NCBI GenBank assembly: GCA_013297655.1
Contig: JAAFHV010000051.1
Coordinates: 1 to 41,961 of the forward strand
Reading direction: 5' to 3'
Source of the DNA: Myxococcales bacterium
Lineage (GTDB): Bacteria > Myxococcota_A > Polyangia > Polyangiales > Polyangiaceae
DNA length: 41,961 nucleotides
The notes under the pieces were generated by a model that was not told the origin of the DNA, did no database searches, and saw nothing but the letters and a program-made list of their open reading frames with translations. The translations under genes and the position numbers were made by a program. Shown one piece after another: positions 33,999 to 41,961 of this stretch. Position 1 is the first letter of the stretch. Each line of letters begins with the position of its first letter.

Positions 33999-34899
33999 CG
34001 TCGTACGCCTGCGAGCCCGCGAGGGGCGGAAGGAGCCGGCTTAGCGATAGATCGAGGTCCCCCACCACGGCGCGGGCGATGCTCTCGAATTCGTCGGGGG
34101 TGACCTTCAGGTCCTGCATGAGCGTCCGCTTCGTGGCCGCGAAAAGCTCCTGGCGCGCGCGCGCGAGCCGCCGCATGACCGTCGAACGGTCCACTCCCGT
34201 TACGCGAGCGATCTCCTCTCCGCGCGTTCCGACGGAGTGCAGGCGGAGAACGAGTCGATCGTCGTCTTCGAGCCTCGCGAAGGCTTCCTCCAGCGCGACC
34301 TTGAACGCGGCGCGATAGCGCTCCTTGAAGTACGCGAGCTCCACATCGAAGCCCGCGTCGAGGTCCGGGACGTCGCTCGACGTCGCCGGATCGCGCTTGC
34401 GGTTGGCGTTCAGCGCGATTCGCACGGCGACGACGCGAAGCCAGCCCCCAAGAGCACCTTTGCCTGAGTACTCGGCAATCCGCGCGGGGCGGCTCCCATC
34501 GGCGACGAGGAGCTGCGCCTCGACCGACCTCACGACGTCCTCGGGCTTCTCGCGATCATGCGCGAACGAGACGCGGGTGATGAAGGTAGGGATGAGCCCA
34601 AAGTGCTCTTTCGCGAGGAGCTCGGCCGCTCCGGGCACCCCCTCGGCACATGCAGAGGCGAGAAAAAAGTCCGCGGCGTGGAGCCCCTCGAGAAAGTCCG
34701 CGTTCGTCCCCGGAACGTGCAGCGAGAGCCTCCGGGCAAACGCCTCGAGCGGGAGCCCAATGCTCGGCCAGCGTGCGGCGCCCGCACGATGGTGCTCGGC
34801 GACACGCGCATCGAGGACCGCCGCGTCCATCCGCAATAGCCATTCCGGGACCCCTTCCGACTGAAACAAAATAGCGGAGACTGCAGCCATTTTCTGCAT
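33973..34899 (-). CDS. Myxobacterial gmx1-type RNA polymerase sigma factor
   Basis: 308 residues from ATG 34899 (ATG 34890 is equally possible). The C-terminal region 4 helix-turn-helix is clear (EEIARVTGVDRSTVMRRLAR, ending RARQELF), after a region-2-like AEYSGKGALGGWLRVVAVRI with the arginines that contact the promoter. The first 80 residues are a family-specific extension, as in gmx1-type sigma factors of large myxobacterial genomes. It is co-transcribed with the zinc-finger kinase gene it overlaps, a common pairing in these bacteria. Target promoters unknown. Confidence 0.85.
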   Translation of the reverse strand: MQKMAAVSAILFQSEGVPEWLLRMDAAVLDARVAEHHRAGAARWPSIGLPLEAFARRLSLHVPGTNADFLEGLHAADFFLASACAEGVPGAAELLAKEHFGLIPTFITRVSFAHDREKPEDVVRSVEAQLLVADGSRPARIAEYSGKGALGGWLRVVAVRIALNANRKRDPATSSDVPDLDAGFDVELAYFKERYRAAFKVALEEAFARLEDDDRLVLRLHSVGTRGEEIARVTGVDRSTVMRRLARARQELFAATKRTLMQDLKVTPDEFESIARAVVGDLDLSLSRLLPPLAGSQAYDDDAISEVS

Positions 34900-35340
34900 C
34901 TTGTCAAAAGTTGGCTCATCCGCAAGACGAGCCGCGCCCGCAGACCGTGTTGGCGCAGAAAGGCCCGGGTTTTGGCGCCCTCGTCGTCCATTTGCATTAC
35001 ATGACGCCCTCACCAAAATGCGACCCATCAAACACTCCGTCGGTACTGCCACCGCGACTCGGCCACAGTCCCAGACTTCCGGATTCGCATGGCGGACTGC
35101 GTGTCGTTCCTCCGGCGTCAGTTGTGCCGAAGGAGGTGAACGCGCGGCTCCTCGTGTTCTCTCCCGCGGCGGGCGGCTTCTACGCACTCGGCGGTACCCA
35201 GGCCTGGTCGGCCCTACTCGGGCTGGGGCGTCGGCTGCGGTTACATCGCAACAATGGGCGCCTACGCCGCTCACTACAGAGAGGCCGCACTTGACCTCGA
35301 GCCGAGCGACGCTGACGGGGAGTGGCCTCCCGGCGGCGGA
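34900..35340. other. Gene-free stretch with the second copy of the displaced repeat
   Basis: About 440 bases with no convincing gene. Its right end (35283-35340) is the downstream half of the segment that is duplicated at 15860-16074. The rest may hold the promoter of the sigma-factor gene, but no -35/-10 pair was certain. Confidence 0.4.
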
Positions 35341-36537
35341 TCAGCGGGCGAGGGTGCGCGCGCGCACGAGGCGCGGATCGTCGAGGTCGAGCTTCAGCCT
35401 CTTGCCGAGCTCGATGAGGCGCGCCCACTGCGTGTTCCACACCTTGGGCCGTTCGCCGGCGAGCCACGCATTTGCGGTGCGCCAAAGCTGCGCGCGTGCG
35501 TCTTCGGAGCGCCCGAGGCGACGCAGGAGGTCGATGTGGAGCAGCTCGGCGAGGAGGCCGTGGGAGCCGTCCTTGACGGCGAGCGGGATCAGCGAGAGCG
35601 CCTCTTCGAGCCGCTGTTCGGCCGCCGCCTCGTCCGCCATGCGACGCGCCTCGAACGGGTGGAGCGGCTCGGTTTCGTCCACCTCGGGCGCGGCGAGCGG
35701 CGCGAAGTTGGGGACCAGCTCTTCGAGAAAATGCAGCGTCGTCGGGCCGAGCACGAGCGGGCCGCTCTCGGTATCTCGCGAGAGGCCTTCGAGCGCCGCG
35801 GCACCGAGCCCTACCCGGAGCCGCCCCTCTTGGAGCTCGACGACGTCGGCGCCTGCCGGCTCGATGAGCACGACCCACCTCGGTCCGCGCAGGCGGAGGC
35901 CGAGGCCGTGCACGAGGCGCGCGCGGAGATGCGCGACGAGCGTCGGTCGGAGACGCGCAGGCTCGACGTCGATCCGCGCGCCGGCGCACGAGACCTCGAG
36001 CGTAGGGACATCGTGGCCTTCGCTGCGCGGCGCCCCAACCGGCGCGGGCAAGACGAGCGCTTCGCGGTGGGCGAGCGTGACGAGCTGCGGATCGTGCGCC
36101 GCGAGGGCAGCCACGAGGGGCTCGCTCGACGAGAGCGCGGCGTCTCGCGCCTCGACCGAGGTGATTCCCACGGCCTGGAGCACGGACGCGCCGAGCTCGC
36201 GGTCGGCGACCAGCACGACTCCCCCGAGCACCGCGCCGCCGAGCACGGGGGGCGAGAGCGCCACCGTGTGCAGCGGCGCGAGCCGTCGCCCCGCGAGCTC
36301 CGCGACGAGGCGCTGAAGCAGCGCGAGCGCGGCGTGCAGAGGCACGTCGGGACCAATAGGCACTCGCAGCGAGAGCTCGTGGCCAGTCCTACCGTCCGTC
36401 ACGAGGTGGTGGTGACCGGCGCGGTGGGCATAGGCGTGAACGCGTACACCTTCGGGCAGCTCGTAAGTCGCGACGCGCCGATCGACCGAGGCGCTATCGG
36501 CGTGCGCGGAGAGGATGCGTTGGCGGCGTGTGATCAT
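35341..36537 (-). CDS. Conserved protein, possible Suppressor-of-fused-like domain
   Basis: 398 residues from ATG 36537. The N-terminal 200 residues (ELPEGVRVHAYAHRAGHHHL, then TDGRTGHELSLRVPIGPD) resemble the Suppressor-of-fused-like domain of bacterial proteins, a guess based on the HHHLVTDG..G.EL pattern. The C-terminal 100 residues are helical and end in RAQLWRTANAWLAGERPKVW and LDLDDPRLVRARTLAR. Its last 53 codons exist as a second copy at 15860. It follows the gene at 36551 with 13 bases between, so both are probably one operon. Role unknown. Confidence 0.6.
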   Translation of the reverse strand: MITRRQRILSAHADSASVDRRVATYELPEGVRVHAYAHRAGHHHLVTDGRTGHELSLRVPIGPDVPLHAALALLQRLVAELAGRRLAPLHTVALSPPVLGGAVLGGVVLVADRELGASVLQAVGITSVEARDAALSSSEPLVAALAAHDPQLVTLAHREALVLPAPVGAPRSEGHDVPTLEVSCAGARIDVEPARLRPTLVAHLRARLVHGLGLRLRGPRWVVLIEPAGADVVELQEGRLRVGLGAAALEGLSRDTESGPLVLGPTTLHFLEELVPNFAPLAAPEVDETEPLHPFEARRMADEAAAEQRLEEALSLIPLAVKDGSHGLLAELLHIDLLRRLGRSEDARAQLWRTANAWLAGERPKVWNTQWARLIELGKRLKLDLDDPRLVRARTLAR

Positions 36538-36550
36538 CGCGCTCCGCTCG

Positions 36551-37312
36551 TCAGAGCGGGTAACCCGCCGCTTCGAGCACGGGAATGAGTGCGCCGAAGT
36601 TGCCGAGCTCGATCCCGGCGACCTCGGGCGAGCCCCCGAGCGCAGGTGTAACGAGGACACGACCGTTGTGGATATCGAGGCGATGCACGTCGCGGCGGGC
36701 GAGCGAGCGCATGACTCCGCCAGGGTAGCCGGCAGCGAGCTCGTGCTTCGCCACGCGGACGATGTATCCGCGCAAGCTACGAAACACCACCACGCCGGTG
36801 CGGGCGAGCTCGGCGAGGAGGCGCGGAGTCATCCACGCGTTCCAGGCGCGCTCGGTGGCTTGGAAGAACTGCACGGTAGCGTCTCGAGGCACGGCCTCGG
36901 CCTTCGGATCGTAGTGCTCGGCCTCGAACCGCGCGATGGGCTCGTCGTCGCCTTCGCTGTAGGCGTCTTCTTTGGCGGGCGCGCGCAGGAAGGCGATTGA
37001 CGCCTTCGTGATCGCGTAAGAACCGGCTCGTGAGATGCGCGTGCGTCCGACGCTGAGCCGATCCACGTCCGTGAAGCGGACGACGACCTCGGTGGGTGCG
37101 CCAAACGAGCCTTGTGTCCAGCGCTGGATCCCCTCCCGGCCGACGTACGTGGCCACGCTCCCCGAGCCCATACCCCGGAAAAAGCGCCCGAACGCGCCGT
37201 CGCCGGCGGGGACGTTGGTGTCGGCGCTAAGTACGTCACCGATCGCGGGAGAGGGGGCGATAGGGAACGCGAGCCCTGCGGCAAGCGTGGAACCATCGTG
37301 TCGGGGAAACAT
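36551..37312 (-). CDS. Conserved protein of unknown function
   Basis: 253 residues from ATG 37312, not recognised. The protein has no signal sequence or membrane helix. It is balanced in composition, with beta-rich segments (TEVVVRFTDVDRLSVGRTRI) and a Trp/aromatic patch (TVQFFQATERAWNAWM). It is the first of the two-gene unit with 35341-36537. The two proteins may act together, but nothing shows how. Confidence 0.6.
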   Translation of the reverse strand: MFPRHDGSTLAAGLAFPIAPSPAIGDVLSADTNVPAGDGAFGRFFRGMGSGSVATYVGREGIQRWTQGSFGAPTEVVVRFTDVDRLSVGRTRISRAGSYAITKASIAFLRAPAKEDAYSEGDDEPIARFEAEHYDPKAEAVPRDATVQFFQATERAWNAWMTPRLLAELARTGVVVFRSLRGYIVRVAKHELAAGYPGGVMRSLARRDVHRLDIHNGRVLVTPALGGSPEVAGIELGNFGALIPVLEAAGYPL

Positions 37313-37418
37313 GACGAGGTAAGTTACCCAAAAGCACTAGGGAGTCACGCGTCCCGCGGCTGGGCCGTTCGCGCGTGAAGAGCCTGGGCACGTGCGGGAC
37401 CTCGGCGGCAGGGATCGC

Positions 37419-38213
37419 TCAGAGCTCGAAAGCGAGGCCGACTGCCCACGTCGTGGCGCCCACGCGCAGCGCTTCGGATTGGCCGAGCCCGTTCAGGTTG
37501 CTCATGTAGTACTCGAAGAACACGTAGCTGCTATTGATTCCGACGGACTGGTCGAGGGTTACGGACGAGTGGGGGTCGAGCCAGTCGAGGGCGAGCGCGG
37601 CGCCGGCAGCGAGGTGAGTGCCGAAGGTGTAACCGCGCCCCTCGACCGGCCCCGATGCGGTCTTCGAGATCGAGAGCCCGCCGGTGGTGCTCGCCTGCCA
37701 GAACCCGAGGCCGAGCCCGGCCTTCACATAGGGCACGATCGGCACCCGGAAGTCGTGCCACAAGGCGTCGAATCGAACGACCGCGACCATGTAGCTCTGC
37801 CAAATATCGAGTGAGGTCTCGTCTCCTGATTCGCACGTGCTCTTCGGTTTGTCGTTCGCGAGCTTCGCGATGCAACGCTTCAAATAGGCGCGCTCGGACA
37901 TGTTGGTGTAACCGACGCCGACACCGGGCCCCACCGTGCCGAGATGGGGAATGCGGAACGCCTGCCAATCGGCTTCGCCTGCGATCATGAGGCGAGGCAT
38001 CGTGCCGAACGTGGACTCGTACGGCTTGCCTTCGAGCCCCGGCTCGGAGTCGATGTCCGGACGAAAGGGAGAGAACCTCAGCTCCAACGCGAGGGTCTGC
38101 GGCGAGCGCGTCGTCTTGCCTGCGTGCCAGCGAGGCTGCGCATAGGCCGGCAGCGACAGCGCCACGAGCAACGGAAGAAGGAGCACGATGGCGGCTCGCG
38201 ACGGGGAGGTCAT
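37419..38213 (-). CDS. MXAN_2562-like outer-membrane beta-barrel protein
   Basis: 264 residues from ATG 38213. The signal peptide (IVLLLPLLVALSLPAYAQPR) is cleaved after AYA. The mature part has alternating aromatic/hydrophobic strands typical of an outer-membrane barrel and the family-style start LALELRFSPFRPDIDSEPGL. It continues with EADWQAFRIPHLGTVGPGVG, VPYVKAGLGLGFWQ and a final aromatic-rich strand ending in GLAFEL. Matches the MXAN_2562 family of myxobacterial barrels as remembered. Its ATG overlaps the stop of the upstream gene (ATGA). Confidence 0.8.
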   Translation of the reverse strand: MTSPSRAAIVLLLPLLVALSLPAYAQPRWHAGKTTRSPQTLALELRFSPFRPDIDSEPGLEGKPYESTFGTMPRLMIAGEADWQAFRIPHLGTVGPGVGVGYTNMSERAYLKRCIAKLANDKPKSTCESGDETSLDIWQSYMVAVVRFDALWHDFRVPIVPYVKAGLGLGFWQASTTGGLSISKTASGPVEGRGYTFGTHLAAGAALALDWLDPHSSVTLDQSVGINSSYVFFEYYMSNLNGLGQSEALRVGATTWAVGLAFEL

Positions 38214-39439
38214 CGATTTCCTCCCTTTCGCTTGCGGCGACGCAAGACGCCGACGACGAGCGCGGCGCAGGGCAAAATGCAGGTGATGGTGGAGATTGGC
38301 GCGGCGTCGACCGAGCAACCACCGGCCCCGCCTCCTCCGTCGCGATACGTCTCCCAGAAGTCGGTTGTCTCGCCGGGCATGACGCATAGCGGAGCGCCCA
38401 CGGCCCCGACGTTGCCGTACGAGTCGACGGCCGCGATGGCCACTGCGTAGCTCTTGTCGTTGACGAGCGGCTCGTCGCCTATCTTCTCGACGACCACCCG
38501 GCTCCCCAACGCTCCGCCGATCTCTGCGCATTTGTATCTATCGTCGGGGAGTGGCGGGCTCGCACCGCTGTCGCCCGCGTCGGCGGCAGCGCCGGACAAG
38601 ACGGTGGACGAGCACTCCGAGCTGGGAGTCACGACCTCCGTTCGCTCGACGCAACCTGCGTCGCTCGGCTGTTCCGCGGCCGCGTCGGCCGCGCCGGTGT
38701 CGCTCGCGTCGCCGCTCGTGCTTGCGTCGGCGCACACGAGCACCTGCTTGGTTACGGCGATCGTGGCCGCGGGGTTGGCGTCGCAATACACCCTTAGGCT
38801 TGTTTGGTCGGTGACGCCTCCCTCCCCGGCCGCACCGTACGTCACGATGATTCGTGCGTTTCCCGGCGCGACCGAGAGCCCCGTCACCGCCCCCGGACCT
38901 TGCGTTTTGACCGAGACGTCTACCTGGTCGGTCGAGATGGGCAGGGTGCCGTTTCCCTGGAACCACATGAAGTACAGACTGAACGTCGACAGGGGGATGC
39001 CGGAGCAAACCGACGGGTCGCCCGTGCTGTCGACGACGCTCGAGCCGGTGCGCTTCTTGACGATATTTCGGACCGGGATCTCGACGGTGCCGACCTCCTG
39101 CCGCGGCAGGTCGCCGTGCGGGCGCCAGCATTGTTGGGTGGTGCCGTTTCGGGCTTCGATCGGCTTACAATCCTGCTGACCGGCCCACACCTCGAGCGTC
39201 TGATTCGGGTCGAAGCCGCTGGCCTTGTAGGCGATACGGATGCGCTGATTGTCGACGCAATCGGCGTAGTTGACGGCCTTGCCGTTGACGGCGCGGGGGG
39301 TGACGGTATCGCCGCCCGGCGTCAGCCGAACGAGCGAGTCCTTGTTCGTGATCTCGATGGTCTGCGCGGAGGCGAGCCGTGGGGCTCCGATCACGACGAG
39401 GAGCATAGAGACGACCCATAAGAGCTTGGCTAGCTTCAT
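38210..39439 (-). CDS. MYXO-CTERM-type anchored surface protein (MXAN_2561-like)
   Basis: 409 residues from ATG 39439. N-terminal signal (LLWVVSMLLVVIGAPRLASAQ), several Cys-containing beta-rich segments, and an Asp/Ala/Gly-rich linker (SGDASDTGAADAAAEQPSDA). At the C-terminus is a MYXO-CTERM-type sorting tail: a Cys (GGCSVDAAPIS), a hydrophobic stretch (TITCILPCAALVVGVL) and a basic end (RRRKRKGGNR). Such proteins are anchored on the myxobacterial cell surface. It is directly upstream of, and overlaps, the beta-barrel gene, the same order as the MXAN_2561/2562 pair. Confidence 0.8.
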   Translation of the reverse strand: MKLAKLLWVVSMLLVVIGAPRLASAQTIEITNKDSLVRLTPGGDTVTPRAVNGKAVNYADCVDNQRIRIAYKASGFDPNQTLEVWAGQQDCKPIEARNGTTQQCWRPHGDLPRQEVGTVEIPVRNIVKKRTGSSVVDSTGDPSVCSGIPLSTFSLYFMWFQGNGTLPISTDQVDVSVKTQGPGAVTGLSVAPGNARIIVTYGAAGEGGVTDQTSLRVYCDANPAATIAVTKQVLVCADASTSGDASDTGAADAAAEQPSDAGCVERTEVVTPSSECSSTVLSGAAADAGDSGASPPLPDDRYKCAEIGGALGSRVVVEKIGDEPLVNDKSYAVAIAAVDSYGNVGAVGAPLCVMPGETTDFWETYRDGGGGAGGCSVDAAPISTITCILPCAALVVGVLRRRKRKGGNR

Positions 39440-39788
39440 GGTGGGCGCCGATTGCAACGCAGGTGCCACGCATGGATTCGCGAGACTCGCGTTTTTATTC
39501 CAATAACAAAATGTCAGACTGGCACCGCGGCTCGCGAAGTGGGTCGCGCGGGCTCGCCAAGTTGACAAATGCTCTCGTCGCTGGCGCCCATGATGGCCAT
39601 TTTCGTCGTGGTGCCAAACGAGGGAATAATCGCCACGCGGCCTACGGGGAATGGCCCCGAACGCGGTGGGAGGGGCAGGTGCCCGCAACGCGGCGCTGAC
39701 GCGGATCTTCGTGAAGACGGTGCTCGGGTTCTACCGCGAACGGGGTGGTGGACCTTCACGCGGACAGAGCGGTGCAATGGTCGCGGTT

Positions 39789-39815
39789 TACCCCTTCGGG
39801 TATCACAAAGCGCGT
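39789..39815 (+). repeat. 27-bp in-frame insert, copy 1
   Basis: Reads YPFGYHKAR in the frame of the IS91 transposase, between VAV and QRTSSD, where relatives have continuous sequence. Differs from copies 2 and 3 at four positions. Contains CCCCTTCGGG, which can form a short UUCG-loop hairpin. Confidence 0.7.
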
Positions 39816-40282
39816 CAGCGAACCTCTTCCGATCTGAAGCTGGACCCCCACATCTACGCGGTGTTCCTCGACGGCGCATATCGGGACAAGGGCGACGAGC
39901 TCGACTTCCGAGCCGTTGGGCACCTGTCGACGCGCGACGTGGCGGCGGTGCTCGAGAGTACGCGCGACCGGATGGTGAAATACCTACGTCGTCACGGACT
40001 TCTCCAGGACGGCGACTCGGAGGATGAGGGCGACGGTCTGGCCGTGCTCGCGGCATCGGCCGTCTTGGGCACGACGCCACCGTCCGGTGCCTCGTTGAGG
40101 GCGGCGCCGAGGCGCGCTGCCCTTCGAAAGACGTCCGATGGTGTTCGAGCGCCCGCTGTGCGCCGCTCTCGACGGCTTCACGCTTCACGCCGCGACGCGC
40201 GCCGGCGGGCACGACGTGGCGGGCAGGGAGGCGCTGCTGAAGTGCGCCTACTTGGCGAGCGCGGCCCGCGGTCGCGCAGGAG

Positions 40283-40309
40283 TCCCCCTTCGGGGATCAC
40301 GAAGCGCGT
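40283..40309 (+). repeat. 27-bp in-frame insert, copy 2
   Basis: Reads SPFGDHEAR in the transposase frame (between PAVAQE and RVTRGPDG). Identical to copy 3 over all 27 bases plus the next C. Length is a multiple of three, so the frame is kept on both sides. Confidence 0.75.
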
Positions 40310-40444
40310 CGGGTGACACGCGGGCCGGACGGTCTGGTACGGATCACCCTCAAAAAGCCATTCTCGGACGGCACGGTAGCGGTGGACATGGATCCACTCT
40401 CGCTCCTCAGCCGTCTCGCGGCGTCGGTGCCAGCCCCCCGCTTC

Positions 40445-40471
40445 TCCCCCTTCGGGGATCACGAAGCGCGT
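40445..40471 (+). repeat. 27-bp in-frame insert, copy 3
   Basis: Reads SPFGDHEAR between VPAPRF and HTVRYAGVL. Identical to copy 2. Neighbouring bases share no target duplication longer than one base (C following in all copies). Confidence 0.75.
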
Positions 40472-41059
40472 CACACAGTTCGCTACGCGGGCGTCCTTGC
40501 CTCGGCGCGCAACCGGAGCCCCGTCTCGCGCCAAAGCCCGCGGTGGTCCCGCCGGAGATCGCGGCGGACATGCCCGAGAGACCGCGCCGAGGCTGCTATC
40601 GCGCGTGGGCCGAGCGGCTCAAGCGAACGTTCGGGTTCGACGTTCTGACGTGCGCCTGCTGCGGGGGGAGGATGAAGCTGCTGGCGATCGTCACCGACCC
40701 GCAGAGCGTCGCTCGGTACCTCCAAGGCATCGGCGAGCCGACGGAGGTGCCGGAGCGAACGCCGCTCGTGGACCTCCATACTGGCAGAGTCGCGTGCTTC
40801 GGCGAGGAGCCGGCAGCGTCGAGGCTGCCGAGTAAGACGTGCGCAAGGCGGCGCGAAGCCGCGTTGCGTCCGCATCCATCTTGCTCGGGTTCGGCAACCT
40901 CCGTGCCTGGGTCGAATCGCCTCGGCAAAGGCCATCGGGCACCGTGCAAGTGCACGGCGCCACGCTCTCCCGACATCCGCCAGCTTGTGAAAAGTGGCTT
41001 GATTCGCTTACGCGTCCAAGGACGCCGAGCGCGCGAGCGTCGTTCACGGAGAGCTCAAG

Positions 41060-41215
41060 ATGCAGAAGAAGAAGAAGAAGAAGAAGAAGAAACTGGACGA
41101 GAACGAGGAGACCCGAACCGCTGGTCGTGGATCAGAAGTAGAAGTCGAAGTAGGATGTCGGTGTGGCGACGTCGAACAAGCTGTCTATCTACGTTACTGG
41201 ACGGCCTACGGTTGA
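41060..41215 (+). CDS. Small polylysine-start ORF over an (AAG)8 microsatellite
   Basis: 51 codons from ATG 41060 (GGAGAG seven bases ahead). The first residues are MQ followed by nine Lys encoded by (AAG)8-AAA (41066-41092), then an acidic stretch and GCRCGDVEQAVYLRYW. The stop at 41213 lies inside the next gene. The repeat length could change by slippage without breaking the frame. It may be only a chance frame; the ribosome site is the main support. Confidence 0.3.
   Translation: MQKKKKKKKKKLDENEETRTAGRGSEVEVEVGCRCGDVEQAVYLRYWTAYG
41064..41092. repeat. AAG trinucleotide microsatellite
   Basis: Eight uninterrupted AAG units plus AAA, within otherwise high-GC DNA. Trinucleotide slippage would change the encoded Lys tract by whole residues. 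Confidence 0.85.
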
Positions 41216-41961
41216 GATTCTTGAAGCCCTTGCGGCAACCACCTACTTCGACAGTCCTCCTCCCAAGCTCGCCATCGAAGGTGTTGTTAGCAAGGCGCCC
41301 ACGAAGTGGGTCGTTAGGCTCGCGGGTGCGGACACGATGACGCAGGCGTTCTGGCCGGATGAGCCCGACGACGACTACGGTCTCAAGGCCATCACAGTGA
41401 GCCCACGGCACGAGTCTGTGACCGTCAACGTCCCCGACGCTTTCAAGACACGCGATGAAGCGATCTCGATCATCGAATCGCTTCCATTCTCGTTACTCAC
41501 GTTCGGACCTGTTCGCGGGGCACTCGACGTGGAGTCACAGTCGTTCGTTGGTCATATATCGCTTGGTTGGGGCTGCGCGTTTCGGGGTGGTGGCCACAAT
41601 GCCGTCGTGTCACGACGATGGTTGGAGTTCGGTCCATGGAAGCTGATCAAGCGCCCAGACGACCTATCGATCGTCTTCTTTCACGATCTGAACGCGACCA
41701 AGGACACGGCCGCGAAGCAGGCAGCTCCGGGACATGAGTTCATGGCGTCACGGGAAACGGGCGGGTACGTCCGAACACCGAATCCGGTCAAGGGCCTCTA
41801 CGAGGCCACAGAACGAAAGCTCGAGATCGTCGTGGACCCCGGAGACGAAGTTTCGGAAAAGGAGATGACCAATGCTGCATGGATGCGAGCCCAGAAGCGG
41901 ACCGGCAAGGATCGCATCGATCATCTCGCATTTGTCTTCATGAAGCAGAACGACGCGCAGC
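41163..41961 (+). CDS. Unrecognised protein, runs off the right edge
   Basis: The frame is open from GTG 41163 to the end (about 266 codons, VATSNKLSIYVTGRPTVEIL). Just ahead, TAGGA at 41151 gives both a stop in the same frame and a possible ribosome site. Visible segments are mixed and soluble in character (EGVVSKAPTKWVVRLAG, SLGWGCAFRGGGHNAVV, IVFFHDLNATKDTAAK, RTGKDRIDHLAFVF), with no signal or membrane helix. No family was recognised. Codon use looks less GC-biased than the MXAN-like genes, so it may be part of an accessory region that continues beyond the window. Confidence 0.6.
   Translation, partial: MATSNKLSIYVTGRPTVEILEALAATTYFDSPPPKLAIEGVVSKAPTKWVVRLAGADTMTQAFWPDEPDDDYGLKAITVSPRHESVTVNVPDAFKTRDEAISIIESLPFSLLTFGPVRGALDVESQSFVGHISLGWGCAFRGGGHNAVVSRRWLEFGPWKLIKRPDDLSIVFFHDLNATKDTAAKQAAPGHEFMASRETGGYVRTPNPVKGLYEATERKLEIVVDPGDEVSEKEMTNAAWMRAQKRTGKDRIDHLAFVFMKQNDAQ

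Larger units (their letters stand above)
39687..40830 (+). pseudogene. IS91-type (Y2) transposase, degenerate
   Basis: Fragments of an IS91-family rolling-circle transposase lie on all three frames: first ALTRIFVKTVLGFYRERG with QRTSSDLKLDPHIYAVFLDG and AVGHLSTRDVAAVLESTRDR, then FERPLCAALDGFTLHAATRA, then RVTRGPDGLVRITLKKPFSD and AVDMDPLSLLSRLAASVPAP, then the zinc-ribbon end FGFDVLTCACCGGRMKLL. At least three frameshifts (near 40100, 40254 and 40500) are needed to join them. The N-terminal zinc finger is missing. Three copies of a 27-base in-frame insert interrupt the coding sequence. A relic, not active. Confidence 0.8.

Noticed and set aside
34901-36588. Plus-strand ORFs of 440-470 residues over the gene at 35341
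   Set aside because: Low-complexity Arg/Ser-rich shadow of a conserved minus-strand gene, whose end is itself found duplicated in its own frame.

Overview
The window is high-GC bacterial chromosome, most likely from a myxobacterium (Myxococcota, probably Polyangiales). The signs are a MYXO-CTERM-type anchored protein paired with an MXAN_2562-type beta-barrel, a gmx1-like sigma factor overlapping a Ser/Thr kinase, an NtrC-type regulator, many small Cys-lipidated proteins, an RCC1-repeat lipoprotein, and a zinc-ribbon/anti-sigma-like protein family common in that phylum. This assignment comes from family recognition by eye, not from a search.

Layout. (1) 1-1846, minus strand: the start of a membrane protein (perhaps an ABC exporter) and a LolC/E-like permease. 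(2) 2462-10667, minus strand: one tightly packed unit, in transcription order a stand-alone receiver, a HlyB-like ABC exporter, a HlyD-like adaptor, a TolC-like outer-membrane channel, a sensor histidine kinase and a sigma-54-activating response regulator. A sigma-54-like -24/-12 element lies just ahead of its first gene. The exporter is broken by an in-frame TAG, the channel by a one-base frameshift, and the exporter ATPase domain has lost its Walker A lysine and signature motif. (3) 11-19 kb: a truncated Uma2 gene beside a 22-bp tandem repeat, several lipoproteins, an AraC-type regulator, an AlaX-like editing protein, and a displaced 215-bp copy of the end of a gene located at 35 kb. (4) 19.6-32.1 kb: an accessory region. 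It holds a GNAT / LuxI-like N-acyltransferase / heme-oxygenase-like diiron protein trio, an IS3-family element, two paralogous lipoprotein metallopeptidases, two paralogous CARDB lipoproteins, a JmjC/cupin-like hydroxylase, an ISL3 remnant, and an IS630-like element inserted exactly in the stop codon of a SnoaL-like gene. (5) 32.3-39.4 kb, minus strand: sigma factor plus kinase, two conserved proteins of unknown role, and the MXAN_2561/2562-like pair. (6) 39.6-41.96 kb: a decayed IS91-type transposase carrying three copies of a 27-bp in-frame repeat, then an unrecognised gene that runs off the window.

Best candidates for something undescribed: the 27-bp in-frame repeat inside the IS91 transposase; the three-gene acyltransferase plus diiron-oxidase cluster; the duplicated CARDB-lipoprotein/metallopeptidase module; and the self-regulated but apparently disabled type-I-like exporter. 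Single-base lesions occur in several otherwise well-preserved genes (9109, about 5720, 22387, 30957). Read-level checking is needed before treating each one as biology.
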